Shown here: piece by piece, positions 18,986-29,088 of the stretch | How the letters are laid out: the number at the start of each line of letters is the position of its first letter | Numbering within the stretch: the first letter of the stretch is position 1 | The notes under the pieces: generated by a model | What the model saw: only the letters and a program-made list of their open reading frames with translations | Databases searched by the model: none | Told to the model about the DNA's origin: nothing | NCBI RefSeq assembly: GCF_022637395.1 | Contig: NZ_CP093338.1 | Location: 62,001 to 126,000 of the forward strand | Direction: 5' to 3' | From: Shinella sp. H4-D48 | GTDB lineage: Bacteria; Pseudomonadota; Alphaproteobacteria; Rhizobiales; Rhizobiaceae | Length of the DNA: 64,000 bases | Program-made: the position numbers and the translations under genes

Positions 18986-19251
18986 GGTTCCTCCTCCTCG
19001 CCGACGCGCCGTCTCCACCCGGCACATGGACCATTCGGTCTCATCGGCTTTGTTCCTCGTGAGCTAGGCTATTGGACGAGCCTGAATTGTCAATCGAATT
19101 CGTAAGGAAATTTTTTACAGAAATAAATAACTGATATTACGTGATATTTTTTACATTCCGGTTCGCGACCAAAACATGACGCCTTTCAAAAGTAATAAAA
19201 TGCCATTATAGCAGCCCCATCTTCTGAGGATGACGGTCAAGAGGGGCTTTC
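18986..19251. promoter_or_regulatory. Divergent promoter region with two GTAAAAAAT-type sites
   Basis: The 266-bp gap separates the kinase/transporter operon (leftward) from the dehydrogenase-tpiA-lipA operon (rightward). It is AT-rich in the middle. The imperfect palindrome GTAAGGAAATTTTTTAC sits at 19102-19118, and a second copy GTGATATTTTTTAC at 19141-19154. These match the site at 11098-11108. Two adjacent copies between divergent operons is the arrangement expected for a shared regulator, most simply the local RpiR protein. Confidence 0.5.
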
Positions 19252-20985
19252 GTGCGAAACAGAACAGAAGCAATCGCCGCGTTAAGGGCTGCCACAGCCG
19301 CACAACCGGTCCTTATTGTCGGCGGCGGCATCAACGGGATCGGGCTCTTCCGTGACCTGTCCCTGCAAGGCGTGCCCTCCGTCTTGGTGGACAAGAGCGA
19401 CTTCGCCTCCGGCACCAGCGCGGCGCCCTCGCGGCTCATCCATGGCGGGCTTCGTTATCTCGAGACGGGCGAGTTCGCGCTGGTGCGCGAATCGGTCATC
19501 GAACGCAATCACCTGGTGCGAAACGCCCACCACCTCGTCAAACCCCTGCCCGTTTGGGTTCCAGCCTTCAGCTGGTTCGGCGGGCTGTTTTCCGCAGGCC
19601 TGCGTTTCCTCAAGCTGAAGAAAACGCCGGGCGCCAAGGGAATTGCGGTGGTAAAGCTGGGGCTGGTGTTTTTCGATCGCTTTGGGCGGGCCACGAGCGC
19701 GATGCCAGGCCATCGTATCGTTTCGCGCGGCGAACTACGGACCCGGATGCCCAGCCTTTCGCAGCGGATCAAGGCGGTGGCCGAGTATTATGACGCACGG
19801 TTGACCCACCCGGAACGCCTCGCGCTGGAACTCATCAAGGACGCCGAACGGGATTGCCCCGCATCCATCGCCGTACCCTATATGGCGCTGGCGGGTTCAG
19901 ATGGCGATCAGATCATCCTGCGCGACGAGATCAGCGCAGAGGAGATTGCACTGCGGCCACGTCTCGTCATCAACTGTGCGGGCCCCTGGGCAGACGAGGC
20001 AAATCGCAAACTCGGCATCGAAGGGCGGCTGATCGGCGGCACGCGCGGTTCGCATATCGTCCTGCACCGGCCTGACATCGCCCGCCAGCTGGGCGATGGC
20101 ATGCTCTACTTCGAGACCCGGGACTTCCGCGCGTGCCTCGTCTATGCGCTCGACGCGGAGCACATCCTCCTCGGCACCACCGACATTCGTGCAAGCGATC
20201 CTGATACGGTGCGCTGCTCGGACGAGGAAATCGACTATCTCTTTGATGTGCTGGAACAGATCATGCCCGGCGCGGCCGCACGGCGCGAAGAAATCGTCTT
20301 CACCTATGCCGGGGTTCGTCCGCTTCCCTATAGCGGTGAAGGAACGACCGGCGCGATCAGCCGCGACCACTTCCTTCGGGATTTCGAGCCGGAGGGCAAT
20401 CGGCGCTTCCCCGTGTCAACGCTGGTCGGCGGCAAGTGGACCACCTATCGCGCCTGCGCAGAACAGATCGCCGATACGGTTCTGACGCGCCTTGGCGTGA
20501 GCCGCCGATGCAGCACGCTGGATGTGCCGATCGGCGGAAGCGCTGGGCTCGACAACGACGCCCAAAAACGCCTTCCCTTCATCCATGGGCTGATGGCCCG
20601 CCACGGCCTCAACGAGGCCGTCTGCACAGCACTCGTCGAGCGGTACGGCAGCCAGGCCGATGATGTCGCGCGTCATGTTTCGGCCGATGGCGGCGAGACG
20701 GTGGGTGAGGCCTCGCTCTATCGCGCAGGCGAAATCCGCTGGATCGTGGCCGAGGAGCGCGTCACCAGACTTTCCGATATCGTGCTGCGCAGAACGCTCA
20801 TGCCGTTTGAAAACGCCGTCACGCGGGCGAGTCTTGATGCCATCGCGCGTATCGCCGCAGATGCGCTCGGTTGGGACAGGCAGCGCCGCGAGGCGGAAAT
20901 TGCCGCGACGGTAACGATGCTCGACGAGCGGTATCGCGTGGAATTGCTGCCGGTGCCAGCCGCCCTCCGTTCCAACGCTTCCTAG
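19252..20985 (+). CDS. FAD-dependent polyol-phosphate dehydrogenase, GlpD/EryB-like
   Basis: A 577-residue flavoprotein of the glycerol-3-phosphate dehydrogenase family. The FAD motif [16 protein letters not shown] is followed by [22 protein letters not shown] (core [11 protein letters not shown]), later [30 protein letters not shown] and VGGKWTTYR. It oxidises a polyol phosphate to a ketose phosphate and passes electrons to the quinone pool at the membrane. EryB of erythritol catabolism belongs to the same family. The GTG at 19252 is supported by AAGAGGGG upstream. The operon (dehydrogenase, tpiA, lipA) has a 10-bp and a 1-bp spacing. A second GlpD-like protein at 30651-32174 belongs to another operon. 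Confidence 0.88.
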   Translation: MRNRTEAIAALRAATAAQPVLIVGGGINGIGLFRDLSLQGVPSVLVDKSDFASGTSAAPSRLIHGGLRYLETGEFALVRESVIERNHLVRNAHHLVKPLPVWVPAFSWFGGLFSAGLRFLKLKKTPGAKGIAVVKLGLVFFDRFGRATSAMPGHRIVSRGELRTRMPSLSQRIKAVAEYYDARLTHPERLALELIKDAERDCPASIAVPYMALAGSDGDQIILRDEISAEEIALRPRLVINCAGPWADEANRKLGIEGRLIGGTRGSHIVLHRPDIARQLGDGMLYFETRDFRACLVYALDAEHILLGTTDIRASDPDTVRCSDEEIDYLFDVLEQIMPGAAARREEIVFTYAGVRPLPYSGEGTTGAISRDHFLRDFEPEGNRRFPVSTLVGGKWTTYRACAEQIADTVLTRLGVSRRCSTLDVPIGGSAGLDNDAQKRLPFIHGLMARHGLNEAVCTALVERYGSQADDVARHVSADGGETVGEASLYRAGEIRWIVAEERVTRLSDIVLRRTLMPFENAVTRASLDAIARIAADALGWDRQRREAEIAATVTMLDERYRVELLPVPAALRSNAS

Positions 20986-20995
20986 GGATTCTCAC

Positions 20996-21766
20996 ATGAC
21001 ACCCGCTATCAGACCCCTCCTCGCCGGCAACTGGAAAATGAACGGCACGGCCAGCGCACTTGCGACCCTCGACGCAATCGCCGAGGGGATCACGCGCCTG
21101 CCGGACGTCTTCGACACTTTACTCTGCACTCCGGCAACGCTTGTCCACCGAGCCGCCTCCTCAGCAAAGGCAAGCCGGATCCAAATCGGCGGTCAGGATT
21201 GCCATCCCGACCAGGTTGGTGCGCATACCGGCGATGTCTCCGCTGATATGCTTGCCGATTGCGGCGCCCAGTTCGTCATCGTCGGCCATTCAGAGCGGCG
21301 GACGGATCACGCGGAAACGGATGGACTCGTTTGCCGCAAGGCGCTGGCGGCCATCGCCTCGGGCCTGACCGCCATCATCTGCATTGGCGAGACCGGCGGA
21401 GAGAAGGCCGAAGGCAAGACGCTTGCAGTCGTCGAGCGGCAACTCCTGAAATCCGTGCCGGATAGCGCGACAGCGCAAAACGTCGTTATCGCCTATGAAC
21501 CGGTCTGGGCGATCGGCACCGGCCTCACGCCTACCGTCGAGGATGTCGCGTCGGTGCATCGCTTCATACGCGACCAGCTGGTCGCGCGGTTCGGCGCCGA
21601 GGGTGCCGGGATGCGTCTGCTCTATGGCGGGTCCGTAAAGGGCGCCAATGCGCACGAGCTGATGGCGATCGATCATGTGGACGGTGCGCTTGTCGGCGGC
21701 GCGAGCCTGAAGGCGGAGGATTTCCTGGCGATTGCAAGCGCATTTCCTGTTCTGGCAGAGGCCTGA
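20996..21766 (+). CDS. tpiA: Triose-phosphate isomerase
   Basis: A 256-residue canonical triose-phosphate isomerase: [11 protein letters not shown] with the catalytic lysine, IVGHSERR with the electrophilic histidine, [10 protein letters not shown] with the catalytic glutamate, and LLYGGSVKG for phosphate binding. It interconverts dihydroxyacetone phosphate and glyceraldehyde 3-phosphate, which fits an operon whose aldolase or dehydrogenase products enter at the triose level. This is a different paralogue from the EryH-like gene at the left edge. A related tetrulose-phosphate activity cannot be excluded, but all standard TIM motifs are intact. Confidence 0.92.
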   Translation: MTPAIRPLLAGNWKMNGTASALATLDAIAEGITRLPDVFDTLLCTPATLVHRAASSAKASRIQIGGQDCHPDQVGAHTGDVSADMLADCGAQFVIVGHSERRTDHAETDGLVCRKALAAIASGLTAIICIGETGGEKAEGKTLAVVERQLLKSVPDSATAQNVVIAYEPVWAIGTGLTPTVEDVASVHRFIRDQLVARFGAEGAGMRLLYGGSVKGANAHELMAIDHVDGALVGGASLKAEDFLAIASAFPVLAEA

Positions 21767-21767
21767 A

Positions 21768-22736
21768 ATGGTCACCATTCTCGACCGCACCAATCTCGAT
21801 CCGAACGCGCCGCGCGTGCGCCATCCGGAGAAGGCCCACAAGCCGGATACGGAAGTGTTGCGCAAGCCGGAATGGATCCGCGTCAAGGCGCCGGTCTCCA
21901 AGGGTTACCAGGAGACGCGCGAGCTGGTGCGCTCCCACAAGCTGGTGACGGTGTGCGAGGAAGCCGGCTGCCCGAATATCGGCGAGTGCTGGGACAAGAA
22001 ACACGCCACCTTCATGATCATGGGCGAGATCTGCACCCGCGCCTGCGCCTTCTGCAATGTCGCGACCGGCAAGCCGAACGCGCTCGACATGGCCGAGCCG
22101 GAGAATGTCGCCAAGGCCGTCAAGCAGATGGGACTTTCCCACGTCGTCATCACCTCGGTCGACCGGGATGATCTGGACGACGGTGGCGCCGAGCATTTCG
22201 AGAAGGTGATCTGGGCCATTCGCGCGGCGTCGCCCGCAACGACCATCGAAATCCTCACTCCCGACTTCCTCAAGAAGCCGGGCGCGCTGGAGCGTGTCGT
22301 CGCTGCCAAGCCCGATGTGTTCAACCACAATATGGAGACCGTGCCGGGCAACTATCTGACGGTGCGTCCGGGCGCGCGCTACTTCCACTCCGTGCGGCTT
22401 TTGCAGCGCGTGAAGGAGCTGGACCCGACCATGTTCACCAAGTCGGGCATCATGGTGGGGCTCGGCGAGGAGCGCAACGAAGTGCTCCAGCTGATGGACG
22501 ACCTGCGCACGGCCGATGTCGACTTCCTGACCATCGGGCAGTATCTCCAGCCGACCCGCAAGCATCATGCCGTCATGAGCTTCGTAACGCCCGACGAGTT
22601 CAAGTCCTATGAGACGGTAGCCTATTCCAAGGGCTTCCTGATGGTCTCCTCGAGCCCGCTGACGCGCTCCTCGCACCATGCCGGAGACGATTTCGCCCGC
22701 CTGCGCGCCGCGCGGGAGAAGAAGCTGCTCGGTTGA
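21768..22736 (+). CDS. lipA: Lipoyl synthase (radical SAM)
   Basis: A 322-residue radical-SAM enzyme that inserts two sulfurs into octanoyl groups on E2 lipoyl domains. The auxiliary cluster cysteines are C63, C68 and C74 ([12 protein letters not shown]), the SAM-cluster cysteines are C89, C93 and C96 (CTRACAFC), and the C-terminal RSS motif is [15 protein letters not shown]. The sequence is close to standard rhizobial LipA as I recall it. The ATG lies one base after the tpiA stop codon, so it is translated from the same message. Its presence in a catabolic operon is unusual. The likely reason is to supply lipoylation for the AcoC-like E2 made from the facing operon 17 kb away. A chromosomal lipA probably exists elsewhere. 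Confidence 0.95.
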   Translation: MVTILDRTNLDPNAPRVRHPEKAHKPDTEVLRKPEWIRVKAPVSKGYQETRELVRSHKLVTVCEEAGCPNIGECWDKKHATFMIMGEICTRACAFCNVATGKPNALDMAEPENVAKAVKQMGLSHVVITSVDRDDLDDGGAEHFEKVIWAIRAASPATTIEILTPDFLKKPGALERVVAAKPDVFNHNMETVPGNYLTVRPGARYFHSVRLLQRVKELDPTMFTKSGIMVGLGEERNEVLQLMDDLRTADVDFLTIGQYLQPTRKHHAVMSFVTPDEFKSYETVAYSKGFLMVSSSPLTRSSHHAGDDFARLRAAREKKLLG

Positions 22737-22748
22737 CGATATGAAGAA

Positions 22749-22776
22749 GCCCGTCCTGCACAGACGGGCCATTTTT
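22749..22776 (+). terminator. Rho-independent terminator after lipA
   Basis: GCCCGTC at 22749-22755 pairs with GACGGGC at 22763-22769 around a 7-nt loop, followed by ATTTTT. It ends exactly at the stop codon of the convergent FGGY kinase gene, separating the two catabolic loci. Confidence 0.85.
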
Positions 22777-24389
22777 CATTCGGCAGGTTGCGCCATGGCC
22801 GTGCGCGGCGCGGTATCGGGCAAAGCAAGATCTACCGCCTTGCCACTCCTTGGCGTGTCGTGTCCACGCCGCGCCATCCGGTGCATGAGTGGCGACAGGG
22901 CCTCGTGGGTTTCCCGGTAGAACTCGAACACCGCGCCATAGGCCTCGTTGCGGCCCATGTCGGGTTCCACGACATGGCTTTCTTTCACCATGTGTCCCGA
23001 CGCCTCGGGCAGCGAGCCATAGAACCCGGCGCCGACCGCCGCATTGATCGCGGAGCCGAAGGCCGTCGCATCCAAGACTTTGGGAACGGCAATCGGAATG
23101 CCGCAGACATCGGCATGCATCTGCGTGAGGAACGGCGTTCGGGTGGCACCGCCGCAGATCACCATCGTTTCAATGGAAACCGCATGCGCCCGCAGCGTGC
23201 GCAGAATGTTTTCCGTGCCGTAGGCGACGGACTCGATCAGCGCGCGCAGCATGTGGGCGGGCGTGTGCTTCAGCGTCAGCCCCCATAGCGCGCCCTGAAG
23301 TTCGTAATCGGTATAGGGATTGCGGTTGCCCTGCCAGAAATCAAGCGCCACAAGGCCGTCGGCGCCGATCGGCATGCTCTCCGCCTGGCGAAGCATGTCG
23401 CCGTAAGTGTCCGCACTCCCCTGGCCGAGCCGGCCGATATGATCATGCCACCATCGCACGATGGACCCCGAAGAGACCTGCCCGCCTTCCATAACGAACA
23501 GGCCAGGCACCACGCAATCGGGATGCGGCCCGAAGATGCCCGGCACCTCCACATCCCGGTCCGTCATCGGCAGGACGAGATGCGAGGAACCGGTGATGAA
23601 GGCCGTGCGACCGGGGCGGCAGACGTCAAGGCCCACCATCGCGACATAGGCATCCGTACCGCCGCACACGACGAGCGTTCCCGGCAAAAGGCCCAACTGG
23701 TCAGCGGCCTCGGAGGTCAGCGGCCCTATCGGTTCGGCGAGCGGAAGAATCTCATCCGGGAAGCGTGCGGTGATGTCGTCAAGGCCGATCCGGGTGAAGA
23801 AATCCTCCGGCCAGCCACCGCGTCGACCGTCGTAGAACCATCGGTTGGTTATGTGGTTGAGGCCGAGTGTCAGCCGTCCCGTGAGGCACAGTGCAAGATA
23901 GTCCGTCATCTCGACGAACCAGCGGGAGCGCTCGTAGATCGCTGGCGTCGATTCCTTGATCCAGAGGATTTTCGGCAGCATCCATTCGGAACTGACGCCA
24001 AGGCGCGACCGGCGAAGCGCCGCATCGTTGGTCTGCGTCATGCGGCGGGCCTGCTGGGCGGCGCGGCTGTCCATCCACAGGATCGCCGGCATGGTCGGCT
24101 GTAGATTGCCGTCGAGTGCAACAAGCGTGCTGGACGTGCCGTCGGCGGAGATGGCCTTGACGGCGGCTACGGGTATACCCGCTTCTCGCACCGCCTGACG
24201 AACCGCCAGGCACGCGGCGCGCCACCAGTCGGCGGGCGTCTGCTCGGCCCAGCCCGGACGTGGAAATGTGGTCTCGTAGTCGTGCGTGGCCATCGAAACG
24301 ACGTTGCCGTCCTGATCCACCACGATGGCCCGGGCGCCGCCCGTGCCGCCATCGAGCCCGACGAAGTAGGCCTTGCCGTTCATGGTCAT
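22776..24389 (-). CDS. FGGY-family carbohydrate kinase (second copy)
   Basis: A 537-residue FGGY kinase. Signatures are YFVGLDGGTGGARAIVVD at the N-terminus, ILWMDSRAAQQARR, GGTDAYVAMVGLDV (hinge/ATP region), and VICGGATRTPFLTQMHAD and DATAFGSAINAAVGAG in the nucleotide-binding half. It resembles ribulokinase/erythritol-kinase-like members more than glycerol kinase. Its start codon overlaps the permease stop by 4 bp (ATGA), so it ends a nine-gene operon. The operon also encodes a xylulokinase-like enzyme, so two different phosphorylations, or two substrates, are implied. Confidence 0.85.
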   Translation of the reverse strand: MTMNGKAYFVGLDGGTGGARAIVVDQDGNVVSMATHDYETTFPRPGWAEQTPADWWRAACLAVRQAVREAGIPVAAVKAISADGTSSTLVALDGNLQPTMPAILWMDSRAAQQARRMTQTNDAALRRSRLGVSSEWMLPKILWIKESTPAIYERSRWFVEMTDYLALCLTGRLTLGLNHITNRWFYDGRRGGWPEDFFTRIGLDDITARFPDEILPLAEPIGPLTSEAADQLGLLPGTLVVCGGTDAYVAMVGLDVCRPGRTAFITGSSHLVLPMTDRDVEVPGIFGPHPDCVVPGLFVMEGGQVSSGSIVRWWHDHIGRLGQGSADTYGDMLRQAESMPIGADGLVALDFWQGNRNPYTDYELQGALWGLTLKHTPAHMLRALIESVAYGTENILRTLRAHAVSIETMVICGGATRTPFLTQMHADVCGIPIAVPKVLDATAFGSAINAAVGAGFYGSLPEASGHMVKESHVVEPDMGRNEAYGAVFEFYRETHEALSPLMHRMARRGHDTPRSGKAVDLALPDTAPRTAMAQPAE

Positions 24390-25393
24390 GATGCCTCCGG
24401 ATGTTGGGACTGCCGGCCATTCACGGCCCGCATGGCGACGGTAACGCCGATCAGCAGCAGGATGCCTTTGATGATCTGGCGTTGGTAATCGGCCCAGCCC
24501 AGTAGCGCGCTGCCGCTGACGAGAACGGCGAGGATAAGGATGGCGGTGGTCGTGCCGAGCACATTGGGCTTGCCGATCCTGAGCATCATGCCGCCGAGCA
24601 GCACCGCCGTCAGGCCGTCGATGAAATAGGACGACCCGATCATCGGCTGGCCGGAAGAAAGGCTCGCCGCCAGCAGCACGCCGGTCAGCGCCGACATGAC
24701 CCCGGAAAAGACGAAGAGCAGCATGAGCAGGTTGCGAACCGAGACCCCCGCCTGATCGACCGCGGCCTCGCTTTGCGCCGTCGCGAAGATATAGTGGCCG
24801 AAGGTCAGCTTCTCCTGGGCATACCAGGACAGGGCGTAGAGAACGGCAACGGCGATTGCGATGACCGGCACGGGACCGATATTGGTGAAGATGAAGTCGC
24901 CAAGCGGACCTGGATCGGCGATGCGGATGGATGTGCCTTTGCCGAGTGCTGCGGCGATGGAGGCGCAGATGCCGCCCGTCGCGATGGTGACGATCAGCGG
25001 CTGAAGCCGCATGACAGCTACGAGCAGGCCGTTGAACAGACCCGCGATTGCGCCCACGGAGACCCCGGCAAGCCCGGCCACCAGCCAGCCATGACCGCTG
25101 GCAAGAAGATAGGCCGTGGTCATGTTTCCGAGGGCGGCGACATGCATGAAGCTGACATCGATCTTGCCGGCCGCGATCACCCAGGTCAGTCCCAGGATCA
25201 TGATCGCCGTCAAAGCCGAGGAACGCAGGATCGTCGCAATGTTGGAGCTGTCGACGAGTTGCGGTCTGAGGAAGGCAAAGACGGCGACCATGAACACGAG
25301 CGTCGCGAGAAGCCAGTAGCGGCTGACGAGACCGTTCTTCGGCTTCTGCGTATCGAGACGGGCGACGGACCGGTGGGCGATAGCGTCGGTCAT
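24386..25393 (-). CDS. Ribose-type ABC transporter permease
   Basis: A 335-residue RbsC-like inner-membrane permease with about nine hydrophobic segments. It contains the family region LTWVIAAGKIDVSFMHVAALGNM and PLIVTIATGGICASIAAAL, here in truncated form. The usual G-GIDLSVG of RbsC appears as AAGKIDVSFM. It overlaps the upstream permease by 4 bp and the downstream kinase by 4 bp. It forms a heteromeric channel with the neighbouring permease. Confidence 0.9.
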   Translation of the reverse strand: MTDAIAHRSVARLDTQKPKNGLVSRYWLLATLVFMVAVFAFLRPQLVDSSNIATILRSSALTAIMILGLTWVIAAGKIDVSFMHVAALGNMTTAYLLASGHGWLVAGLAGVSVGAIAGLFNGLLVAVMRLQPLIVTIATGGICASIAAALGKGTSIRIADPGPLGDFIFTNIGPVPVIAIAVAVLYALSWYAQEKLTFGHYIFATAQSEAAVDQAGVSVRNLLMLLFVFSGVMSALTGVLLAASLSSGQPMIGSSYFIDGLTAVLLGGMMLRIGKPNVLGTTTAILILAVLVSGSALLGWADYQRQIIKGILLLIGVTVAMRAVNGRQSQHPEAS

Positions 25394-26394
25394 GAACGCT
25401 TCTCCTTCTTGACGGATGCGGGCTGGAGAAAGCTGCCGATATCGCTCAGGAACTCACGCAGGCGGGCATCGAAGAACACCACACCGGCCAGCAGGATCGC
25501 GCTGACGACGCCGTCGCTGTAATAGAACGGAATGCCGAGCAGCGAAAATCCATCGAGCAGCATGGTGATGAGGAATGTGCCGGCAAGCGTCGCCATAACG
25601 GACGTTCGTCCCAAGAGCGCCGTGCCCAGGAAGACACCGGCATAGGCGGGCATCAGCAGGTTGGCGCCTTCATTGGTATCGGCAGTCCCGGATTCCGCGA
25701 GAATGAGCAGTACCGCGAAGACACAGGTCACGCCGCAGGCGACGAAGGCGAGCATGGTGTAGAGCCTCGTCGGCACCCCGGAGTAATAGGCCGCGACCGG
25801 GTTCTCGCCCGTGGCGTAGAAGGACGCGCCATAACGCGTGCGGTGCATGAAGAACCAGGCGACGGCGTAGAGGCCGAGCAGGAAGACGAAGGACAGGCTG
25901 TAACCGAAGACGCGCGCATCGTTCAGATCGAGGATGCCCGACGACATGAAGTTCTGGAAGATCGTGCGGCCATTGGAATAGACGAAGGCGAGGCCTGCGG
26001 CGATCGACCCCGTCGCGATGGTCGTCACGATGTCGGGAAAACGGAAGTAGCTGATGACGACACCGTTAAACGCGCCGATGGCCGCACCGACGACGATGCC
26101 GGCCGGAATCGCGATCCAAAGTGGTTGGCCGAGCGCTATGAGATAGCCGATGGTCATGGCGGCGAAACAGGCAGTTCCGGCAAAGGAAAGATCGAATTTC
26201 CGGACAATGACGACGAATGTCAGGCCGAGTGCCGCCAGTCCGTTCGCGGCCATATGGCGCGTGACGGCAGACATATTCTGCGTCGAGAGGAAGCGTGGCT
26301 CGGCAAGCGTGAAGGCCATCGCAACGAGGACGACGAGAAGCAGGAAAGCAAGAAATCGCCCGCTTCCCGCTGGAAGCGTGAAGGTTCTAGTCAC
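25390..26394 (-). CDS. Ribose-type ABC transporter permease
   Basis: A 334-residue RbsC-like permease. The start is a GTG (VTRTFTLPAG) overlapping the ATPase stop codon by 8 bp (GTGACTAG); the longer frame to 26517 lies inside the ATPase gene. Motifs include VVIVRKFDLSFAGTACFAAM, cut here to RKFDLSFAG, and FPDIVTTIATGSIAAGLAF. Two different permeases in one RbsABC-type system indicates a heterodimeric channel. Confidence 0.88.
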   Translation of the reverse strand: MTRTFTLPAGSGRFLAFLLLVVLVAMAFTLAEPRFLSTQNMSAVTRHMAANGLAALGLTFVVIVRKFDLSFAGTACFAAMTIGYLIALGQPLWIAIPAGIVVGAAIGAFNGVVISYFRFPDIVTTIATGSIAAGLAFVYSNGRTIFQNFMSSGILDLNDARVFGYSLSFVFLLGLYAVAWFFMHRTRYGASFYATGENPVAAYYSGVPTRLYTMLAFVACGVTCVFAVLLILAESGTADTNEGANLLMPAYAGVFLGTALLGRTSVMATLAGTFLITMLLDGFSLLGIPFYYSDGVVSAILLAGVVFFDARLREFLSDIGSFLQPASVKKEKRS

Positions 26395-27907
26395 GATGCA
26401 ATTCTCCCATGATGCCGGCCATAAGCAACTGGTTGCGGGTCTGGAGACCATCCGACGATGCGATCTGGCGGCCCTTGTAGAGCGCGAAGGTACGGTCGGC
26501 GATGCCGTGGGCTTCATCGCAATCGCTTGACAATACGATGACGCCGGCCGTGCGGCTCAACTCGCGCATCAGCCCGTAAAGCTTTGCGCGCGCACCGATA
26601 TCGACGCCGACCGTCGGCTCCACGAAGATGTAGACGTCCGCCTCGGCGAAGAGGCCCTTGGCCACGACGATCTTCTGCTGGTTGCCGCCACTGAAACCGC
26701 TGACCGGCATGGAAAGGTTCGGCGGGCTAAGCGCGAGGCGAGCGGCGAACTCACCGCTGGCAGTGCGATTGCCCGCTCGTTTCAGGATACCGGCGGCACC
26801 TGAGGCGCGCTTGAGATTGGCAAGCGTGATATTGAAAATCGAGGTTTCCGTGAGCGCCAGCCCCTCGACACGTCGATCGCCCGGCACGAGGAAAATCCCC
26901 GCCTTCAGGGCTTCGCGCGGCGAGCGCGGCGCGATGGTGTGCCCTTTAAGGACGACGCTGCCGCCTTCGATGGGGATCGCGCCGAACAAGGCCTTGGCAA
27001 GTTCGTCGGCGCCGGAACCAACAAGGCCGAAAATGCCGAGGATTTCTCCGCGCCTGAGCTCGAAGCCGATGTTGGAAAAAGCACCGGCCGCGGTCAGGCC
27101 ACGCACCGCCAGGACCATCTCACCAATGGCATCAGTTTCGGCCCTGGCTGGAAAGACGTGCTCGAGCGCCTCGCCAAGCATCAGCTCGGCGAGTGAAAGG
27201 TTCTTCGCCTTCACATCGGCGACGGGCATGCTCGCCACCATGCGCCCGCCGCGAAACACGGAGAGCCGGTCGGCGATCTCCATCACCTCTTCCAGGCGGT
27301 GGGTGATATAAAGAACGGAAATGCCGCCGTGGCGCAGCGTGTCGATCAGGCGGAACAGCACCGTTTTCTCGACTTCCGTCAGCGTGGAGGTGGGCTCATC
27401 GAGAATGAGGACACGGATGTGATCGCCGGCGAGTGCCTGCAGGATCGCGACGATCTCGCGTTCGACAGCAGACATCTCCGCCACCGTCTTAGAGAGATCG
27501 ATATCGACGGGAAAACGTTTCAAAAGCGCGTTGGCGCGGCGCGAGAGATCGGTGCGCTCGATGCGCGAGAACAGGCCGGAACGAGCCGACTCGCGTCCGA
27601 GAAAGATGTTCTCGTAGCCTGTGAAATCGGCGACAAGTTCGGGATGCTGCTGGACGGTCGCGATGCCGTGCCGGATCGCTTCCTTCGGATCGCGGCAGTC
27701 AATCGCCTCCCCGCCAACTTCTATGGAGCCCTCATCCTTGCGGTAGACGCCGGAGAGAATCTTGATGAAGGTCGATTTCCCCGCGCCGTTGACCCCGAGC
27801 AAGGCGTGAACTTCTCCGGTCTCGAGAACGAAATCGACGTCGCTGAGCGCATTCACGGGGCCGAAACGCTTTGAAATCGCCCGTGCGCGCAAGGCTGGAG
27901 CCGTCAT
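26387..27907 (-). CDS. Ribose-type ABC transporter ATPase (two nucleotide-binding domains)
   Basis: A 506-residue RbsA-like protein with tandem ATPase domains. The first has Walker A GVNGAGKST and Walker B LILDEPTS with ITHRLEE. The second begins ILGIFGLVGSGADELAKALFG, with a degenerate Walker A as usual in this family, and the signature FSGGNQQKIV. In the second domain Walker B reads YIFVEPTVGVD, so the Asp of LxDEPT is replaced by Val. It energises the import of the sugar or polyol bound by the neighbouring binding protein. Confidence 0.92.
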   Translation of the reverse strand: MTAPALRARAISKRFGPVNALSDVDFVLETGEVHALLGVNGAGKSTFIKILSGVYRKDEGSIEVGGEAIDCRDPKEAIRHGIATVQQHPELVADFTGYENIFLGRESARSGLFSRIERTDLSRRANALLKRFPVDIDLSKTVAEMSAVEREIVAILQALAGDHIRVLILDEPTSTLTEVEKTVLFRLIDTLRHGGISVLYITHRLEEVMEIADRLSVFRGGRMVASMPVADVKAKNLSLAELMLGEALEHVFPARAETDAIGEMVLAVRGLTAAGAFSNIGFELRRGEILGIFGLVGSGADELAKALFGAIPIEGGSVVLKGHTIAPRSPREALKAGIFLVPGDRRVEGLALTETSIFNITLANLKRASGAAGILKRAGNRTASGEFAARLALSPPNLSMPVSGFSGGNQQKIVVAKGLFAEADVYIFVEPTVGVDIGARAKLYGLMRELSRTAGVIVLSSDCDEAHGIADRTFALYKGRQIASSDGLQTRNQLLMAGIMGELHRD

Positions 27908-27974
27908 GTCTCACTCCTTCGCTTTGTCTTGGTCGGATGGGCGGCCCGCCGTAGCGAACCGCCCGACGCTCAGT

Positions 27975-28979
27975 TCAGACGGCGCGCACCCAGCCGAGCT
28001 GGTCGGCGCGGCCCGGAACGTCGAAGTCGTCAGGAATGCCATCCTTCAGCATGGCCTCCTCGACGGCATAGGTCGGCGTGACGACGAGGCGCGGGGTCTT
28101 CTGGCCGGCCAAATGCTGGTGGGCGTAGAACACCGACAGATAGGCCATCTCGTAAAAGCTCTGCGCCATGGAAAGCTTCAGCTGCGAGGGACCGGCGATG
28201 TAGTTGAAGGCCTGCGAGCCGCCGTCGATGCCGGTGATGATGAGATCGGGTTTATTGGCGGCGCGTGCCGCAAGCGTGCCTTCGACCGCAGCCCCATCCC
28301 AGGCGCACCAGATCGCGTCGATATCCGGATTGGCCGTCAGAATGTTGTCGACTGCCTGGCGCGGCGTGACATTGCCCGCCAGTGCGAAGGCCCAGTCGGC
28401 GACGATCTTGATGTCGGGATAGCGGCGCAGCGTCCACTCCATCCCGAGCGTGCGCTGATCCCAGCTTTCGTTCTGCGGCAGCAGGACGCGGGCGATATTG
28501 CCCTTGCCGTTCAGCTTGCGCGCAATGAAATCGCAGGAATAGGCACCCATACCGAAATTGTTGGACATGGACGTCGTGTTGACAGCGACCCCGGGAACGG
28601 CGCTGTCGGCGCAGAACACCGGAATGCCGGCGGCGATGGCGCGCTGCACGGCCGGTGCAATGGCGACGGCATCGGCCGGCGTGATGAACAGCGCCTCCGG
28701 CTTGCTCGATATCAGCGAGTCGATCTGATCGGTCTGGGTTTTGGCGTCGAAGCCGGCATCGGTCGTGGTAAGCGTGCCGCCAAGTTCCTTGACCGCGGCG
28801 GTGAAGCCGTCCTGAAGGTGACGCCCGGAATCATAGGTCGTCCAGCCAAGTGCCGCGGCGAACTTGCGGTCCGCCGCCTCGGCACGGGCACCCGATGCCG
28901 CGAGATATTGTGCCGCAAAGAGCGCGGCACTGCCCCCGAGCAAGGCACGCCGTGAGATATCGAAATTGAACTTGTCCAT
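27975..28979 (-). CDS. Periplasmic sugar-binding protein, ribose-binding family
   Basis: A 334-residue family-2 (RbsB/XylF-like) binding protein. A twin-arginine-like stretch, SRRALLGGSAALFAAQYLAASGARA, forms the signal (core SRRALLGG). The mature part has the periplasmic-binding fold with IDSLISSKPEALFITPADA and DLIITGIDGGSQAF. The ATG at 28979 has GGAGGAGACC at a suitable distance, so the extra 11 codons to 29012 are less likely. A possible Tat signal is seen in some rhizobial sugar-binding proteins. The ligand is unknown but should feed the two kinases of the operon. Confidence 0.87.
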   Translation of the reverse strand: MDKFNFDISRRALLGGSAALFAAQYLAASGARAEAADRKFAAALGWTTYDSGRHLQDGFTAAVKELGGTLTTTDAGFDAKTQTDQIDSLISSKPEALFITPADAVAIAPAVQRAIAAGIPVFCADSAVPGVAVNTTSMSNNFGMGAYSCDFIARKLNGKGNIARVLLPQNESWDQRTLGMEWTLRRYPDIKIVADWAFALAGNVTPRQAVDNILTANPDIDAIWCAWDGAAVEGTLAARAANKPDLIITGIDGGSQAFNYIAGPSQLKLSMAQSFYEMAYLSVFYAHQHLAGQKTPRLVVTPTYAVEEAMLKDGIPDDFDVPGRADQLGWVRAV

Positions 28980-29020
28980 GTCCTTGGTCTCCTCCCAGAT
29001 AGACATTGTCATCCTCCAGA

Positions 29021-29042
29021 CCCGAGCCCTGCTGGGCTCGGG
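29021..29042 (-). other. Intercistronic hairpin before the binding-protein gene
   Basis: CCCGAGCCC at 29021-29029 and GGGCTCGGG at 29034-29042 form a perfect 9-bp stem with a 4-nt loop in the 109-bp gap upstream of the binding-protein gene. It has no T tract. Such hairpins often protect or process the message so that the binding protein is made in excess over the other subunits. Confidence 0.5.
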
Positions 29043-29088
29043 AACAACCCGCGCATGACCCGACCTCCTCGGGGCGCAACGCGGTATT

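Noticed and set aside
21564-22772. 402-codon minus-strand frame across tpiA and lipA
   Set aside because: Both tpiA and lipA on the plus strand are unmistakable; the minus frame has no recognisable features.
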